In this document: piece after piece, positions 11,040 to 19,479 of the stretch
Position numbering within the stretch: the first letter of the stretch is position 1
How the letters are laid out: every line of letters starts with the position of its first letter
Source of the DNA: Bradyrhizobium sp. WD16
GTDB taxonomy: Bacteria; Pseudomonadota; Alphaproteobacteria; Rhizobiales; Xanthobacteraceae
Reading direction: 5' to 3'
NCBI RefSeq assembly: GCF_024181725.1
Contig: NZ_CP028908.1
Coordinates: forward strand, 4,329,501 to 4,393,500
Length of the DNA stretch: 64,000 nucleotides
Notes under the pieces: generated by a model
What the model saw: the letters and a program-made list of their open reading frames with translations, nothing else
Database searches by the model: none
Told to the model about the DNA's origin: nothing
Translations under genes and position numbers: made by a program

Positions 11040-11294
11040 TTGCTGGCAAAACCCGCTAAAAAGATTCGGCTGCTCGATGTTCATGAGGCGGTCGAGGATA
11101 CGAAGCTGTTTTCAATGCATCGCACGCCTCCCTGCAAGTCATGCGCGGTGGGTGGCAACATCCTTGATGCTCTACAACCGACCTTGGCCCGGGCGCGCAA
11201 GGCGCTCGAAGATGAACTCGCAAAAGCCACCATCGCGGATATTGCGGCCGAGGTCGCACGGCTCGGGAAGTTTTCCATCCCACTCGTGTGGTGA
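11040..11294 (+). pseudogene. Rrf2-family regulator, C-terminal remnant
   Basis: The frame reads LLAKPAKKIRLLDVHEAVED, then LFSMHRTPPCKSCAVGGNI and a helical tail ending FSIPLVW. This matches the C-terminal half of Rrf2/NsrR/IscR-type regulators (the LLDV.AVE..LF..H...P..CPVG pattern). The N-terminal winged helix that should precede it is missing; the upstream DNA belongs to the hicA promoter. No own start or ribosome site fits, so I treat it as a truncated remnant. Two Cys residues (CKSC) survive. Family call by motif recall. Confidence 0.55.
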
Positions 11295-11305
11295 TGGCTG
11301 CCACA

Positions 11306-11491
11306 TTACCGCTCGATCTCGATCGGATTGCAGTTGGTGCGGCCCGACATCAGGCAATCCTGCATCCGGCTGGCGGCGGTCAGTTCGCGGGCGAGCCACC
11401 AGCCGGCCAGCACCAGCACGACGGCGATGACGAGGCCGATCAGGGTGGCACGGCGGCTCGGCCCGTCCGGTGATGGATCGCGGTTGGTCAT
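11306..11491 (-). CDS. Small single-pass membrane protein
   Basis: 61 residues: a charged N-terminus (TNRDPSPDGPSRR), one hydrophobic helix (ATLIGLVIAVVLVLAGWWLA) and a short tail with CLMSGRTNCNPIE containing two Cys residues. The pattern is common in small uncharacterised proteins of this bacterial family. Function unknown. The start ATG at 11491 has only a weak ribosome site. Confidence 0.6.
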   Translation of the reverse strand: MTNRDPSPDGPSRRATLIGLVIAVVLVLAGWWLARELTAASRMQDCLMSGRTNCNPIEIER

Positions 11492-11534
11492 AAGCTTGCC
11501 GGGTCTGCCTGGCTGAGATTGCGTCCGCCATGGT

Positions 11535-11558
11535 CTAGCGAGACATAAGCCACACTAG
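11535..11558. repeat. Family A right-arm fragment
   Basis: CTAGCGAGACATAAGCCACACTAG is the closing arm of family A directly preceded by a CTAG. Its last CTAG is shared with the following B element. Confidence 0.8.
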
Positions 11559-11629
11559 TGTCCTGTCTCCGAATTACCGCTTCATTTGCCTCACCCTCGC
11601 ACGGTAATTCGGAGACATCAGGACACTAG
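11555..11629. repeat. Family B palindromic element
   Basis: Complete B copy with stem GTCTCCGAATTACCG/CGGTAATTCGGAGAC and loop CTTCATTTGCCTCACCCTCG. It is followed by linker CAAAATCAAAAAG and then a family A element. Confidence 0.92.
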
Positions 11630-11642
11630 CAAAATCAAAAAG

Positions 11643-11720
11643 CTAGTGCGGCTTATGTCTCGCAATTGCCTACAGGGGCTTGCCGCGAAGGGCATAGGCA
11701 ATTGCGAGACGCCACACTAG
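11643..11720. repeat. Family A palindromic element
   Basis: Complete A copy in inverted orientation relative to 1199-1276, with one outer-arm change (CTAGTGCGG). It is nearly identical, including the loop, to the copy at 43082-43159, and both are preceded by the same linker CAAAATCAAAAAG. Confidence 0.92.
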
Positions 11721-11753
11721 CGCGGGATCGCGCAGAGAACGCCATCAGCCGGT

Positions 11754-12254
11754 TCAGTGTTTCCGCGGCTTGCGATGGCCGGTGTTGCCTTGCCGGGAAT
11801 GCCGCTTCGACGCGCTGCTGTGACGCTGCCGCTTTTCTGCATAGGCATTTCGCCACGGGTGGCTGGTTGCTGTCTTGGCATTCGTCGGCTTGTTGTTCGT
11901 TGCATCGGTGTTGGTCGTCTTCGCGGCCGGCGCTCCTGATGCCTTCGCCTCCGCGAATGAAGCCGCCGGGATCGAGGCTTGTGCTGGTGACGCGGTCTCG
12001 TCTGGCGCCGCCGTCAGTGGCGGCAAAGCGGTGATCGCGCCGCCGGCGAAGTATCTGTAGGGCGCTTGTTCAGTGGCGGCGATCGGCAGTCGATCGGATT
12101 TGGCGAGGGGAAGGTCCTGTTCGATATTCGCTGTCGAGGCTGCGACCGGCCGCAACGCGTCCTGTTTGGGCATCAGCGCAATGCTTGCCTTCAGCGCCAC
12201 CAGCGCGCAGAAGCTGATCAGAAAATACAGGGCGAGCCAAATCGATCTCACCAT
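11754..12254 (-). CDS. Hypothetical membrane-anchored Ala-rich protein
   Basis: 166 residues. One N-terminal hydrophobic segment (IWLALYFLISFCALVALKASIAL) would anchor it in the inner membrane. The rest is low-complexity Ala/Thr/Pro and ends in a very basic tail (KRQRHSSASKRHSRQG, RKPRKH). No domain recognised. The start ATG at 12254 is the obvious one before the helix. The tail could bind nucleic acid or an acidic polymer, but that is only a compositional guess. Confidence 0.5.
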   Translation of the reverse strand: MVRSIWLALYFLISFCALVALKASIALMPKQDALRPVAASTANIEQDLPLAKSDRLPIAATEQAPYRYFAGGAITALPPLTAAPDETASPAQASIPAASFAEAKASGAPAAKTTNTDATNNKPTNAKTATSHPWRNAYAEKRQRHSSASKRHSRQGNTGHRKPRKH

Positions 12255-12838
12255 TACGCCACTCCGAATTACGCCACTCCGAACAGAACTCGGATCAGTC
12301 GTGGATGTCGTTCGCGTGTTCCTGCGGCCTCTATCGTCAATTTTACCGTTAATTGAGGCTATCCGTCGCGCAATCCGACGTTCTTGACTACCAGCGTCAG
12401 ATCAAAAAACGCACCAAAGTCATAATCTGGCATTTATGCGCAGAAGAGGGAAGGCGCGTCCTCAGCCGGTCCCGCGGCGGCGGGCCTCCGGGCCAGAGCA
12501 TGTCACCCTACCTGCGCAAGGTGATCGATGTAAGGGCCCGGCCGACAAGCCCAGCGTGTGGGCGATGGAATGATCGCCTGTCCGGCATCTGCGGCATTCC
12601 CCTCCACATCCGGCGCGCGCCGATCCGCCAGTCGACTTCGATTTCGAAACTGACGGCCATGTTCCCGGCACGCGCGCGCCGCCGGACCATTCCCTGGTGA
12701 ATGTCGGGCGCGATGGCCTCGTCATCCAACCAAGGCGCGTTCCTCTACGACGGGGCGCGCTTCTCCCTGCAAGATCCTCGCGCCAGGGCCGCCCGGTCGG
12801 TCGCCGGGTTGACGGAGATCGGAGTGGGCGAGCCTTGA
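12255..12838. other. Intergenic region, no gene recognised
   Basis: About 580 bases. A 73-codon minus-strand frame (12508-12729) is the longest with protein-like composition (IEVDWRIGARRMWRG), but it has no ribosome site and no family I know. The first 30 bases contain a short direct repeat, ATTACGCCACTCCGAA, twice. I see nothing firmer. Confidence 0.4.
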
Positions 12839-14068
12839 TCAGCCGCCGGCTGAAATCGTCCGGCGGCGGCGGTCCACGATACAGGCGAGCGCCCAGGTGA
12901 GCCGGGCGAGGGTGGCGCAGGCGAGAATGGTAAGCGTCATCGGATATGCCGTCGCATTCTGGGTCTGGGAGACGACGGCACTGGCGGCGAAGGCGCAGGC
13001 AAATTGCAGCACGCCAATCAGCGCCGAGCCGCTGCCGCTCGCGCTGCCGGCAGCAGCCATGGCGATCGCCGTGGCATTGGCGCCGATGAATCCGACCGAA
13101 GCGATGGTGAGCCAGAGGGGGATGAACATCACCCACAGGCTGTGGCTGCCGGCAGCGGCGATCAGGATCAGGGAGGCAACCACATTGGCGGTCAGCGCCG
13201 CACTGAGCAGCGTCGCCGTGCTCCAGCGGCTCAGGGCCGAGCGGTTGACCTGGGCGGCGATCACAAGGCCGAGGGCGACGAGGCCGAAGAGATAGCCGAA
13301 ACTCCGCTCGCCGACGTGATGAAGCTGGATCAGTACGAAGGGCGAGCCGCTGATGAAGGCAAACATGCAGCCGAGGGCGAAACCGCCGGCGAGCGTCGGC
13401 AGCAGGAAGCTGTGGTTGCGCAGCAGTCGCCCATAGTCCGCGAGCCCCGCGGACAGCGGCGTGCGGCTGCGCTTGGCGGCGGGCAGCGTCTCCGGCAGCA
13501 GCAGGAAAGTGAGGAGGCCGCAGCCGGTGCCGATGATCAGGATCACGACAAAAATCGCCCGCCAGGAAGCGACCGCGAGAATGATGCCGCCGATGCCCGG
13601 CGCGACGATCGGCATCATGGTCATGACGATCATGAGCAGCGACAGGGCGCGTGCGCCCTCGGTCTCGTCATAGAGGTCGTTGACGATGGCCCGTCCGACC
13701 ACCATGCCGGCGCATCCGCCGACCGCCTCGACGAACCGCGCCGCGGTGAACAGGTTGATATCGGTGGTGACGAGGCAGACCAGCGTCCCGGCGATGTAGA
13801 TTGCGATCCCGGCGAGCAGCGGTCCACGCCGGCCGTAGCGGTCGATGACCGGACCGTAGAGCGCCTGGCCGAGCGCCAGCCCGAGGAAGAACACCGACAG
13901 AGTGATCTGCACCCGGTCGTCGCCGACGCCGAAGGACTGGGCCAGGAGGGGGAAGCCGGGAAGGTAGAGGTCGGTGGCGAGCGGCGCGAACGCGGACAAA
14001 AGGCCGAGAATGACCACAAGCAGCTGCGGCGAGGTTGGCGCGCGATCATGGGCTGCGGTCACCGTCAT
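12839..14068 (-). CDS. MFS multidrug efflux transporter, Bcr/CflA type
   Basis: About 409 residues with 12 predicted membrane segments. The first helix region (LLVVILGLLSAFAPLATDLYLPGFP) and DRYGRRGPLLAG loop match the Bcr/CflA drug:H+ antiporter branch. TM5 has IVAPGIGG. The ATG at 14068 sits just before the first helix and has an AGGAG upstream; the open frame extends to 14197 without family similarity. Alone on its strand apart from the DUF2061 gene upstream. Substrate cannot be told from sequence. Confidence 0.88.
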   Translation of the reverse strand: MTVTAAHDRAPTSPQLLVVILGLLSAFAPLATDLYLPGFPLLAQSFGVGDDRVQITLSVFFLGLALGQALYGPVIDRYGRRGPLLAGIAIYIAGTLVCLVTTDINLFTAARFVEAVGGCAGMVVGRAIVNDLYDETEGARALSLLMIVMTMMPIVAPGIGGIILAVASWRAIFVVILIIGTGCGLLTFLLLPETLPAAKRSRTPLSAGLADYGRLLRNHSFLLPTLAGGFALGCMFAFISGSPFVLIQLHHVGERSFGYLFGLVALGLVIAAQVNRSALSRWSTATLLSAALTANVVASLILIAAAGSHSLWVMFIPLWLTIASVGFIGANATAIAMAAAGSASGSGSALIGVLQFACAFAASAVVSQTQNATAYPMTLTILACATLARLTWALACIVDRRRRTISAGG

Positions 14069-14249
14069 GCGGATCAGGTGCTCCTGGCGAGGCCGGATCG
14101 ATACCCATAGGCCATCGCGCCGATCGTCAGCTTGACCCGGATCAATCGGCCGGTGCCGATCCGGCCGCGGTTGCGGGATGCTGACAGTCTGATGCAAGTC
14201 CGCGGAGCGGTCAGGGATCGGCGGTCCGATACCGCGACCGCACGGGCGG

Positions 14250-14468
14250 TCATCGCCGGCCCCAGGCGATTCCGGCCCAGATCCTTTCGTGCAGGTAATA
14301 CCATGCGATCTTGGTGATGATCTCGAGCCCGGCGATGGACCCTGCCATGGCGACGCGCCCGGTCATCACCCAGCTGATCACGAAGGTGTCCATCGTGCCG
14401 AGGGTGCGCCAGCTCAGTGCCTTGATCACCGAGCGGGTGTGGGTTTCCCGGCCCTGAAAAATGAGCAC
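14250..14468 (-). CDS. DUF2061 family small membrane protein
   Basis: 72 residues. Begins with ETHTRSVIKALSWRTLGTMDTF and has two hydrophobic segments ending in KIAWYYLHERIWAGIAWGR, the standard DUF2061 pattern. Function is unknown; homologues are often linked to transport or sulfur genes. Start ATG at 14468; an upstream GAGGAACATG-type ribosome site overlaps it. Confidence 0.85.
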   Translation of the reverse strand: MLIFQGRETHTRSVIKALSWRTLGTMDTFVISWVMTGRVAMAGSIAGLEIITKIAWYYLHERIWAGIAWGRR

Positions 14469-14707
14469 ATGTTCCTCCCAGCCCTCGGGCGCCGCCGAGC
14501 AGGGCGTCGTCCATCAATGGGAATGTGGCCGAGAAGTTTTGGCAAGGGGAAAGCACCCGCTTCGGCGAGGTTTCAGTTGCGCCGCGGGTTCGTTCCCATC
14601 GCGGCGGCGCGGAACAGGCGCAGTCAAGTTGACGTTGATCCAGCGAGCGAGGCAGTGGAGCTGGAAACATCCTTCACGGGCAAAGTCATCTTTCACGGGA
14701 GAACGAG

Positions 14708-14803
14708 ATGGGCCTCGTCGACGGCATCATCGAGGAAGCGAATGACACCGCCGGCAATGTCGACGACAACGCGGTCCTTGATGCGGCGCTGATCAATGCC
14801 GCG
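14708..14803 (+). pseudogene. Possible remnant of a DUF892/YciE ferritin-like protein
   Basis: The frame from ATG 14708 reads GLVDGIIEEANDTAGNVDDN then AVLDAALINAA. This resembles the EGLIEEA...VLDAALIAAAQRVEHYEI segment of DUF892 (YciE/YciF) proteins. The expected EHYEI helix is absent and the frame runs into Arg/Ala-rich sequence overlapping the end of the DUF72 gene. Upstream (14469-14707) I recognise nothing. Weak call by motif memory. Confidence 0.35.
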
Positions 14804-15587
14804 CCCGCGCGGCGGGCTTTTTGCTGCGCCGCGCAGCGGCGCGAGCCGCGGTCCTGGCCGGGCCGTGGACGAGGCGCATGAGCGCGAGCGCATCGAATGG
14901 CGCCGCACTTTTCTGATCGTTGTCGAAATAGACGTAGACGTCGCAGCCCTGGCGCCGCCAGCCCTTGATGCGGCCGGCCCATCGCTTCAGCGTCGCGCCG
15001 CTGTAGCGGCCGCGATACTGGCCGCCGGGGCCATGGCCGCGGACATAGACGAAATCGGCGGTGCGTCGCCACGGCGCCGGCGCATCATGATGGTCCGACA
15101 GGCACAGCGCGCAATTGGCCTCGTGCAACAGCCGCAGGATGGCGGGCGCATACCAGCTCGCGTGGCGGAATTCGAAGGCATAGCGCCGGGTCTTCGGCAG
15201 CATCGGCAGGAAGGCGGCGAGCCGGTCGGCATCGGCGGTGAACTGCGGCGGCAGCTGGAACAGCACCGGTCCGGCCTTGTCGCCGAGCAGCTTGAGCCGG
15301 CCTTCCATCAGGTCGATGCTGTTGGCGCTGCGCTCGCTCAGCCGTTTCCAATGGGTGATGAATTTCGACGCCTTCCAGGCGAAGACGAAATCCCGGCCGG
15401 TGTCGTTGCGCCAGCTCTTCACTGCGGCGACGGAGGGGGTGCGGTAGAACACGCCGTTGAGCTCGGTGGTAGCGAATTGGCTCGCATAATAAGGCAGCTG
15501 GTGACGCCCCAGCAGTCCCGGCGGAAAGAACGGGCCACGCCAGGAGTCATAATGCCAGCCTGAAGTGCCGATCAGGACCTGTGCCAT
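14793..15587 (-). CDS. DUF72 (YecE-like) family protein
   Basis: 264 residues from ATG at 15587. The N-terminus VLIGTSGWHYDSWRGPFFPP and the motifs FATTELNGVFYRTPS, FVFAWKASKFITHWKRL, GPVLFQLPPQF and DVYVYFDND are diagnostic for DUF72, a TIM-barrel-like family of unknown role. The C-terminus carries an Arg/Ala/Lys-rich tail (about 20 residues) absent from most members. The longer frame to 15740 has no family match. Preceded by a convergent-strand gap of about 230 bases containing the terminator of the next gene. Confidence 0.92.
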   Translation of the reverse strand: MAQVLIGTSGWHYDSWRGPFFPPGLLGRHQLPYYASQFATTELNGVFYRTPSVAAVKSWRNDTGRDFVFAWKASKFITHWKRLSERSANSIDLMEGRLKLLGDKAGPVLFQLPPQFTADADRLAAFLPMLPKTRRYAFEFRHASWYAPAILRLLHEANCALCLSDHHDAPAPWRRTADFVYVRGHGPGGQYRGRYSGATLKRWAGRIKGWRRQGCDVYVYFDNDQKSAAPFDALALMRLVHGPARTAARAAARRSKKPAARARH

Positions 15588-15814
15588 GCGGCTGCAACCG
15601 TTGCGGGGGCAGGCAAGTTCGGCCGGCTGCGCGGCTGAATTGGGGCCGCAGATCCGCCCGGAACGGTCACCTTTGTCGGCGATCAGCGCGAAGCCGGCAA
15701 AATCGCTGCGTCCATCGTCGCTGTTGCGGCCGGTTGTCACCCGGCGCCCGCAACTGTCAACGCCGACGAGAGGTTTCCCCGCGGCGGCAGACAGAACGCC
15801 GCGGACGGAACGAA

Positions 15815-15838
15815 AAAGCCCGGCCGGAGCCGGGCTTT
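15815..15838 (-). terminator. Rho-independent terminator for the 15866-16711 gene
   Basis: On the minus strand: GCCCGGC-TCCG-GCCGGGC followed by five T residues, 28 bases after the stop of the coiled-coil membrane protein gene. Confidence 0.85.
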
Positions 15839-15865
15839 GGTTGGTCGGCGACCGAGGTCTGCCGG

Positions 15866-16711
15866 TCAGCGGCGGACGATCAGGCCCTTGGACGTGACCA
15901 CCACCCAGCGGCCGTCCTGATAACGCACGGCATCGACGCGGCCGAGGCCCGGCAGCGGATCGCCGGGATAGGCCTCATAGAGCCCGCCAGGCCCGTCGAC
16001 CATGGCGCCGCCCCCGGTCACCTTGGTGAGTGTCCAGCCATCGATGATCGCCAGCCGTTTCGGCTCGGTCTTGCCGTCGAGACGGGCGTCGCTCTTCTGC
16101 GCGATCGAGCCGGTAACCTCTCCGGTTGCCACGGCGCGCAGCCTGTCCTGAGCCTCGGCGAGCTTGGCAAGCTTGGCCGCACCTTCGTCCTGGGTCTTTT
16201 CCACCTTGTCGAGGCGCTCGCTGACCTTGCCGATCTGGGCCGTGCGGCCGCGGCCGGCGCGGTCGAAATCGCCGCGCAGCGCGGCGAGGTCGTTGGTCAG
16301 TTGCGCGAGGTTGCCGCGCAGGGCGGCGGCTTCGGTTTCGGCGCGATGATCCGGCGGCGGCTGGTTCGCGGCCAGATGATGGCCGACGGCAATCGTGGTG
16401 GCGGCGCCGCCGGCGGCGCCGAACGCCGCAGCGATCAGGGCGACGGCGGCCATCGACACCATGCGCCGGCGCTGACGCCTGCTGCGCGGGTTCGAGCTCG
16501 CAGCCGTGTCGTCGCCCCGGTCATCCGCGCGGCTCGATCGATCCGGCCAAAGGATCATGATGTTGGAGCTGCTGGCTGCATCCTGGGGCGAAGTGGCTTC
16601 CGCCCGAACAGGGTCCGGACGGGCGGGAATGAGGTCGCCAGAACCAGCCGTCGTCGGCTGGTCGGGGTCGGGTTTGGCGTCGGAATCACCCTCGCGGTTC
16701 GGCTCGATCAC
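15866..16711 (-). CDS. Membrane-anchored coiled-coil protein of unknown function
   Basis: 281 residues. A disordered, acidic, Pro-rich N-terminus (about 80 residues, cytoplasmic), then SRRQRRRMVSMAAVALIAAAF, one membrane helix, a periplasmic heptad-type coiled coil (LRGNLAQLTNDLAALRGDF through KVSERLDKVEKTQ) and a small C-terminal domain (DGWTLTKVTGGGAMVDGPGG, ending GLIVRR). This layout is common for conserved but uncharacterised Bradyrhizobiaceae proteins. Monocistronic, with a clear terminator and a palindrome upstream. Confidence 0.8.
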   Translation of the reverse strand: MIEPNREGDSDAKPDPDQPTTAGSGDLIPARPDPVRAEATSPQDAASSSNIMILWPDRSSRADDRGDDTAASSNPRSRRQRRRMVSMAAVALIAAAFGAAGGAATTIAVGHHLAANQPPPDHRAETEAAALRGNLAQLTNDLAALRGDFDRAGRGRTAQIGKVSERLDKVEKTQDEGAAKLAKLAEAQDRLRAVATGEVTGSIAQKSDARLDGKTEPKRLAIIDGWTLTKVTGGGAMVDGPGGLYEAYPGDPLPGLGRVDAVRYQDGRWVVVTSKGLIVRR

Positions 16712-16748
16712 GGCAAGTCTCCTGATTTCGTTGACTATTCAGTGACCT

Positions 16749-16765
16749 TGATTGGTTGCCAATCA
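16749..16765. promoter_or_regulatory. Palindrome upstream of the coiled-coil membrane protein gene
   Basis: TGATTGG-TTG-CCAATCA, 7-bp perfect arms, 38 bases before the start codon of the minus-strand gene ending at 16711. Candidate repressor site; the binding protein is not known. Confidence 0.4.
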
Positions 16766-16890
16766 GTTACCGAATCCTTGCTTTGCTGCGATGCACGGGG
16801 ACGACCATTCACAAAGATGTGGGGAACTCGGAACGAACCCGCGGGTTGGTTATCGCGTCAAACCGGCGCCTCGAGCCGTGGTGCGAAGCG

Positions 16891-17145
16891 ATGCCCCTGG
16901 TGCAGTCGATCCTGGTTCTGCTCGCGACGGTTCTGGTCGTGCTTGCTGCGGTCCTCACCTACATCTTGCTCGCGCTGTCGGGTGGGGCGGGCGTCCTGGC
17001 CAACCGGATCGGGCAGGGTCGCCACGAGGGCTTGGTCATCAGGCCGCTGCGGCCCGCTGCCGCAGCGTGGGCGGCTGCATCGCCGGTGGTGCCAAAAAGT
17101 GGCGGTCGCGTCCCGGTGCCCGTGGTGGCGTTTCGCGGCACCTGA
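16891..17145 (+). CDS. Possible small membrane protein
   Basis: An ATG at 16891 opens an 84-residue frame with one strong hydrophobic helix (VQSILVLLATVLVVLAAVLTYILLAL). The rest is Ala/Pro/Arg-rich. There is no clear ribosome site and the tail runs towards an IS256 end fragment, so the true C-terminus may be lost. It may be spurious in this GC-rich DNA. Confidence 0.25.
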   Translation: MPLVQSILVLLATVLVVLAAVLTYILLALSGGAGVLANRIGQGRHEGLVIRPLRPAAAAWAAASPVVPKSGGRVPVPVVAFRGT

Positions 17146-17159
17146 ACTCGGCCGATCTC

Positions 17160-17190
17160 CCGCGGCCGTCACCAAAATTTGGCGATAGCT
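17160..17190. repeat. Solo IS256-type terminal fragment
   Basis: CGGCCGTCACCAAAATTTGG and the following CGATAGCTC match, inverted, the sequence at 34497-34525 that lies directly beyond the C-terminus of an IS256-like transposase remnant. It is therefore read as one terminal end of the same element left behind here. Confidence 0.6.
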
Positions 17191-17234
17191 CGTCCAAGGA
17201 TGAGGTGAAGTCGATGCCGGAGTTCAAGTACTGA
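17191..17234 (+). pseudogene. C-terminal tail of a truncated gene, possibly a PRC-barrel protein
   Basis: Immediately after the IS256 end a frame encodes SSKDEVKSMPEFKY and stops at 17234, 25 bases before a strong terminator. Many PRC-barrel proteins end with such a tail (K.Q.K..P.FKY). The fragment looks like the 3' end of a gene whose body was removed with the insertion element. Family suggestion is weak. Confidence 0.35.
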
Positions 17235-17259
17235 TTGCGTTCGCATCGAACGGAAAGAC

Positions 17260-17283
17260 CGGCGCTCGCGCCGTTTTTTTTTT
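17260..17283 (+). terminator. Rho-independent terminator
   Basis: CGGCG-CTCG-CGCCG followed by ten T residues. It points along the plus strand and so belongs to the truncated gene ending at 17234; it also separates this from phaZ on the other strand. Confidence 0.85.
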
Positions 17284-17319
17284 CGCCAAGAGGCGCATTT
17301 TGCCAGGAGCGCGTGACGG

Positions 17320-18549
17320 TCAGGCGTTGAGATGGATGAAGTCGCGCAGCAGCGGGTAGATCTCGTTGTTCCAGCGCCGACCGCTGAATACGCCGTAGTG
17401 GCCGACGCCGGCCTGCATGTGATGCAGCTTGCGATAGCGGCGCACGCCGGTGCAGAGATCCTGGGCGGCGACGGTCTGGCCGATCGAACAGATGTCGTCC
17501 TTTTCGCCTTCGACCGTCAGCAGCCCCATCTTGCGCACGGCGGCAGGATCGACCGGGCGTCCGCGATGGGTGAGCCGGCCCTGGGGCAGCAAGTGCTCCT
17601 GAAACACGTCGCGGATGGTTTCGATGTAGAAGTCGCCGGGCAGATCCATCACCGCGAAATATTCGTCGTAGAACGTCTTGATCACCCGGGCCTTCTCGAT
17701 CTCTCCGCTGGCGAGGTGTTCGTAGAGTTCGACATGGGCTTTCAGATGCCGCTCCAGATTCATCGAGACGAAGGCGGTGAGCTGGACGAAGCCCGGATAG
17801 ACCTTCCGCAGCGCGCCGGCGCATTGCAGCGGCACCGAGCTGATCATGTGCTGCTCGAACCAGGACAGCGGCTTGCTCTTGGCGAATTCATTGACCTTCG
17901 TCGGCTGGATGCGGGTGTCGATCGGGCCGGCCATCAGCGTCAGGCTTGCGGGCTTCGCCGGATGATCATCCTCGGACATCAGCGCCGCGGCGGCCAGCGC
18001 CGACACCGAGGGCTGGCAGATGGCCACCATATGCGGGCGCGGCCCGAGTTCGCCGAGAAAGGTGACGAGATGATCGGTGTAGTCGGCGAGACCGAATTCG
18101 CCGGCGCCGCGCGGGATGTCCCGCGGGTTGTGCCAGTCGGTGATATAGACGTCGTGGTCCTGGAGCAGCGTCTGCACGGTGTTGCGCAGCAGCGTGGCGA
18201 AATGGCCCGACATCGGCGCCACCAGCAGCACGCGCGGCTGCTCCAGGCCGCAGTCCTTGCGGAAATGCAGCAGCGAGCCGAACGGCGTCGCATAGGCCAC
18301 CTCTTCGACCACCTCGCAGCTGCGGTTGCCAACCATCACCGGTTTGATGCCGTAAGGCGGCCGCCGGTAGGTCAGGTTGCTTCGGGAGACGAGCTCAAGG
18401 GCCGCAGCGAGGCGCCGCAGGCCGGCATCGGCGGGTCCGATCTTCTTCATTTCCTTGGGGATCAGATCGAACCAGCGAAGCGCCGCGGCGGCGCTGGCGC
18501 GTAACGGCGATCCCAGGGAGGTCAGGTTCTCGAAGGCCTGGTAGAGCAT
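17320..18549 (-). CDS. phaZ: Intracellular poly(3-hydroxybutyrate) depolymerase
   Basis: 409 residues. The N-terminus (MLYQAFENLTSLGSPLRASA) and MSGHFATLLRNTVQTLLQDHDVY, DWHNPRDIP, AICQPSVSALAA and the C-terminal GVGHYGVFSGRRWNNEIYP are diagnostic of the cytoplasmic PhaZ family that mobilises PHA granules. The nucleophile is the Cys in ICQPS instead of the lipase Ser, as known for these enzymes; the catalytic His is in VGHYGVFSG. Monocistronic and divergent from the GST gene. A frameshifted internal start is not needed: the ATG at 18549 gives the standard length. Confidence 0.95.
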   Translation of the reverse strand: MLYQAFENLTSLGSPLRASAAAALRWFDLIPKEMKKIGPADAGLRRLAAALELVSRSNLTYRRPPYGIKPVMVGNRSCEVVEEVAYATPFGSLLHFRKDCGLEQPRVLLVAPMSGHFATLLRNTVQTLLQDHDVYITDWHNPRDIPRGAGEFGLADYTDHLVTFLGELGPRPHMVAICQPSVSALAAAALMSEDDHPAKPASLTLMAGPIDTRIQPTKVNEFAKSKPLSWFEQHMISSVPLQCAGALRKVYPGFVQLTAFVSMNLERHLKAHVELYEHLASGEIEKARVIKTFYDEYFAVMDLPGDFYIETIRDVFQEHLLPQGRLTHRGRPVDPAAVRKMGLLTVEGEKDDICSIGQTVAAQDLCTGVRRYRKLHHMQAGVGHYGVFSGRRWNNEIYPLLRDFIHLNA

Positions 18550-18714
18550 CAGGTCCCGCTGTGCATGGCGGCGTGCGCGCCGGAGCTGCTTGCAAGTCCC
18601 GGCACCCTCGTTTCATGCAAGTTCAGCGCCACATCGTTGGCGACGGACGCCGGAGCCGTCTGGCACGCGCCTTGCTCGTTTTTTCGCGGGCAATGCCGTC
18701 CGGGGAGGAGCGCC

Positions 18715-19368
18715 GTGGCCAAGGCGACACTGACCATCAGCAGCCGCAACTACTCGTCGTGGTCGATGCGCGGCTGGCTGCTGACGAAATTTTCCGGTCT
18801 GGAATTCGACGAGATCGTCGTTTCGCCTGACGATGCGGCGGCCCGCGCCGAGATCCTGCTGCTCTCCTCATCCATTCTGGTGCCGTGCCTCCGGCACGAC
18901 GGCGCGGTGGTCTGGGACACCCTCGCCATCGCCGAATACCTCAACGAAGTCAGGCCCGACGCCGGGCTATTGCCGCAGGATCGGCTGCTGCGGGCGCGCT
19001 GCCGGTCGATCTGCGGCGAGATCCATTCGGGATTCACCAATCTGCGCTCGTCGTTGCCGGTCAACCTCAAGGCGCACATCCCCGGGTTCAAGATCTGGTC
19101 GCGAGCCCAGGCCGACATCGATCGCATCGTGACGATCTGGAGCGACTGTCTCGCCGAATCCGGCGGCCCCTTCCTGTTCGGCGAGCGCAGCATGGCCGAT
19201 GCCATGTATGCGCCGGTGGCGACGCGCTTCAGGACCTACGACGTCCCGCTCAGCGACCGCCTGGCCGCCTATGTCGACTTCATCATGCAGCTGCCTGAAA
19301 TGCAGCAATGGGTGGCGGCGGCGAAGCTCGAGCCGGCCGAAATCGAAGAACTCGAGGTCGATTTTTAG
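18715..19368 (+). CDS. Glutathione S-transferase family protein
   Basis: 217 residues from GTG at 18715, with a GGGGAGGAG ribosome site. N-terminal thioredoxin-like domain: LTISSRNYSSWSMRGWLLTKF (the SxWS motif of zeta-like/YfcF GSTs), SILVPCLRHDGAVVWDTLAIAEYL with the cis-Pro and the glutathione-binding acidic/Ser-like position. The C-terminal helical domain includes FLFGERSMADAMYAPVATRF. Conjugates or isomerises electrophiles with glutathione; substrate unknown. Divergent to phaZ. Confidence 0.9.
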   Translation: MAKATLTISSRNYSSWSMRGWLLTKFSGLEFDEIVVSPDDAAARAEILLLSSSILVPCLRHDGAVVWDTLAIAEYLNEVRPDAGLLPQDRLLRARCRSICGEIHSGFTNLRSSLPVNLKAHIPGFKIWSRAQADIDRIVTIWSDCLAESGGPFLFGERSMADAMYAPVATRFRTYDVPLSDRLAAYVDFIMQLPEMQQWVAAAKLEPAEIEELEVDF

Positions 19369-19479
19369 GCGAGCCCCGTTCGCCTCGCGCGAGCCGACCG
19401 GCTCAGAAATAGGCGATCGCTGCCCAAAGCATCTCCACACCGGGGAAATGGCACGATTGCGCCGACGGTTCGGCGCCAT

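Noticed and set aside
9814-11720. Complete integrated island at tRNA-Pro
   Set aside because: No integrase gene and no duplicated tRNA 3' end (attR) were seen; only decayed fragments support a past event.
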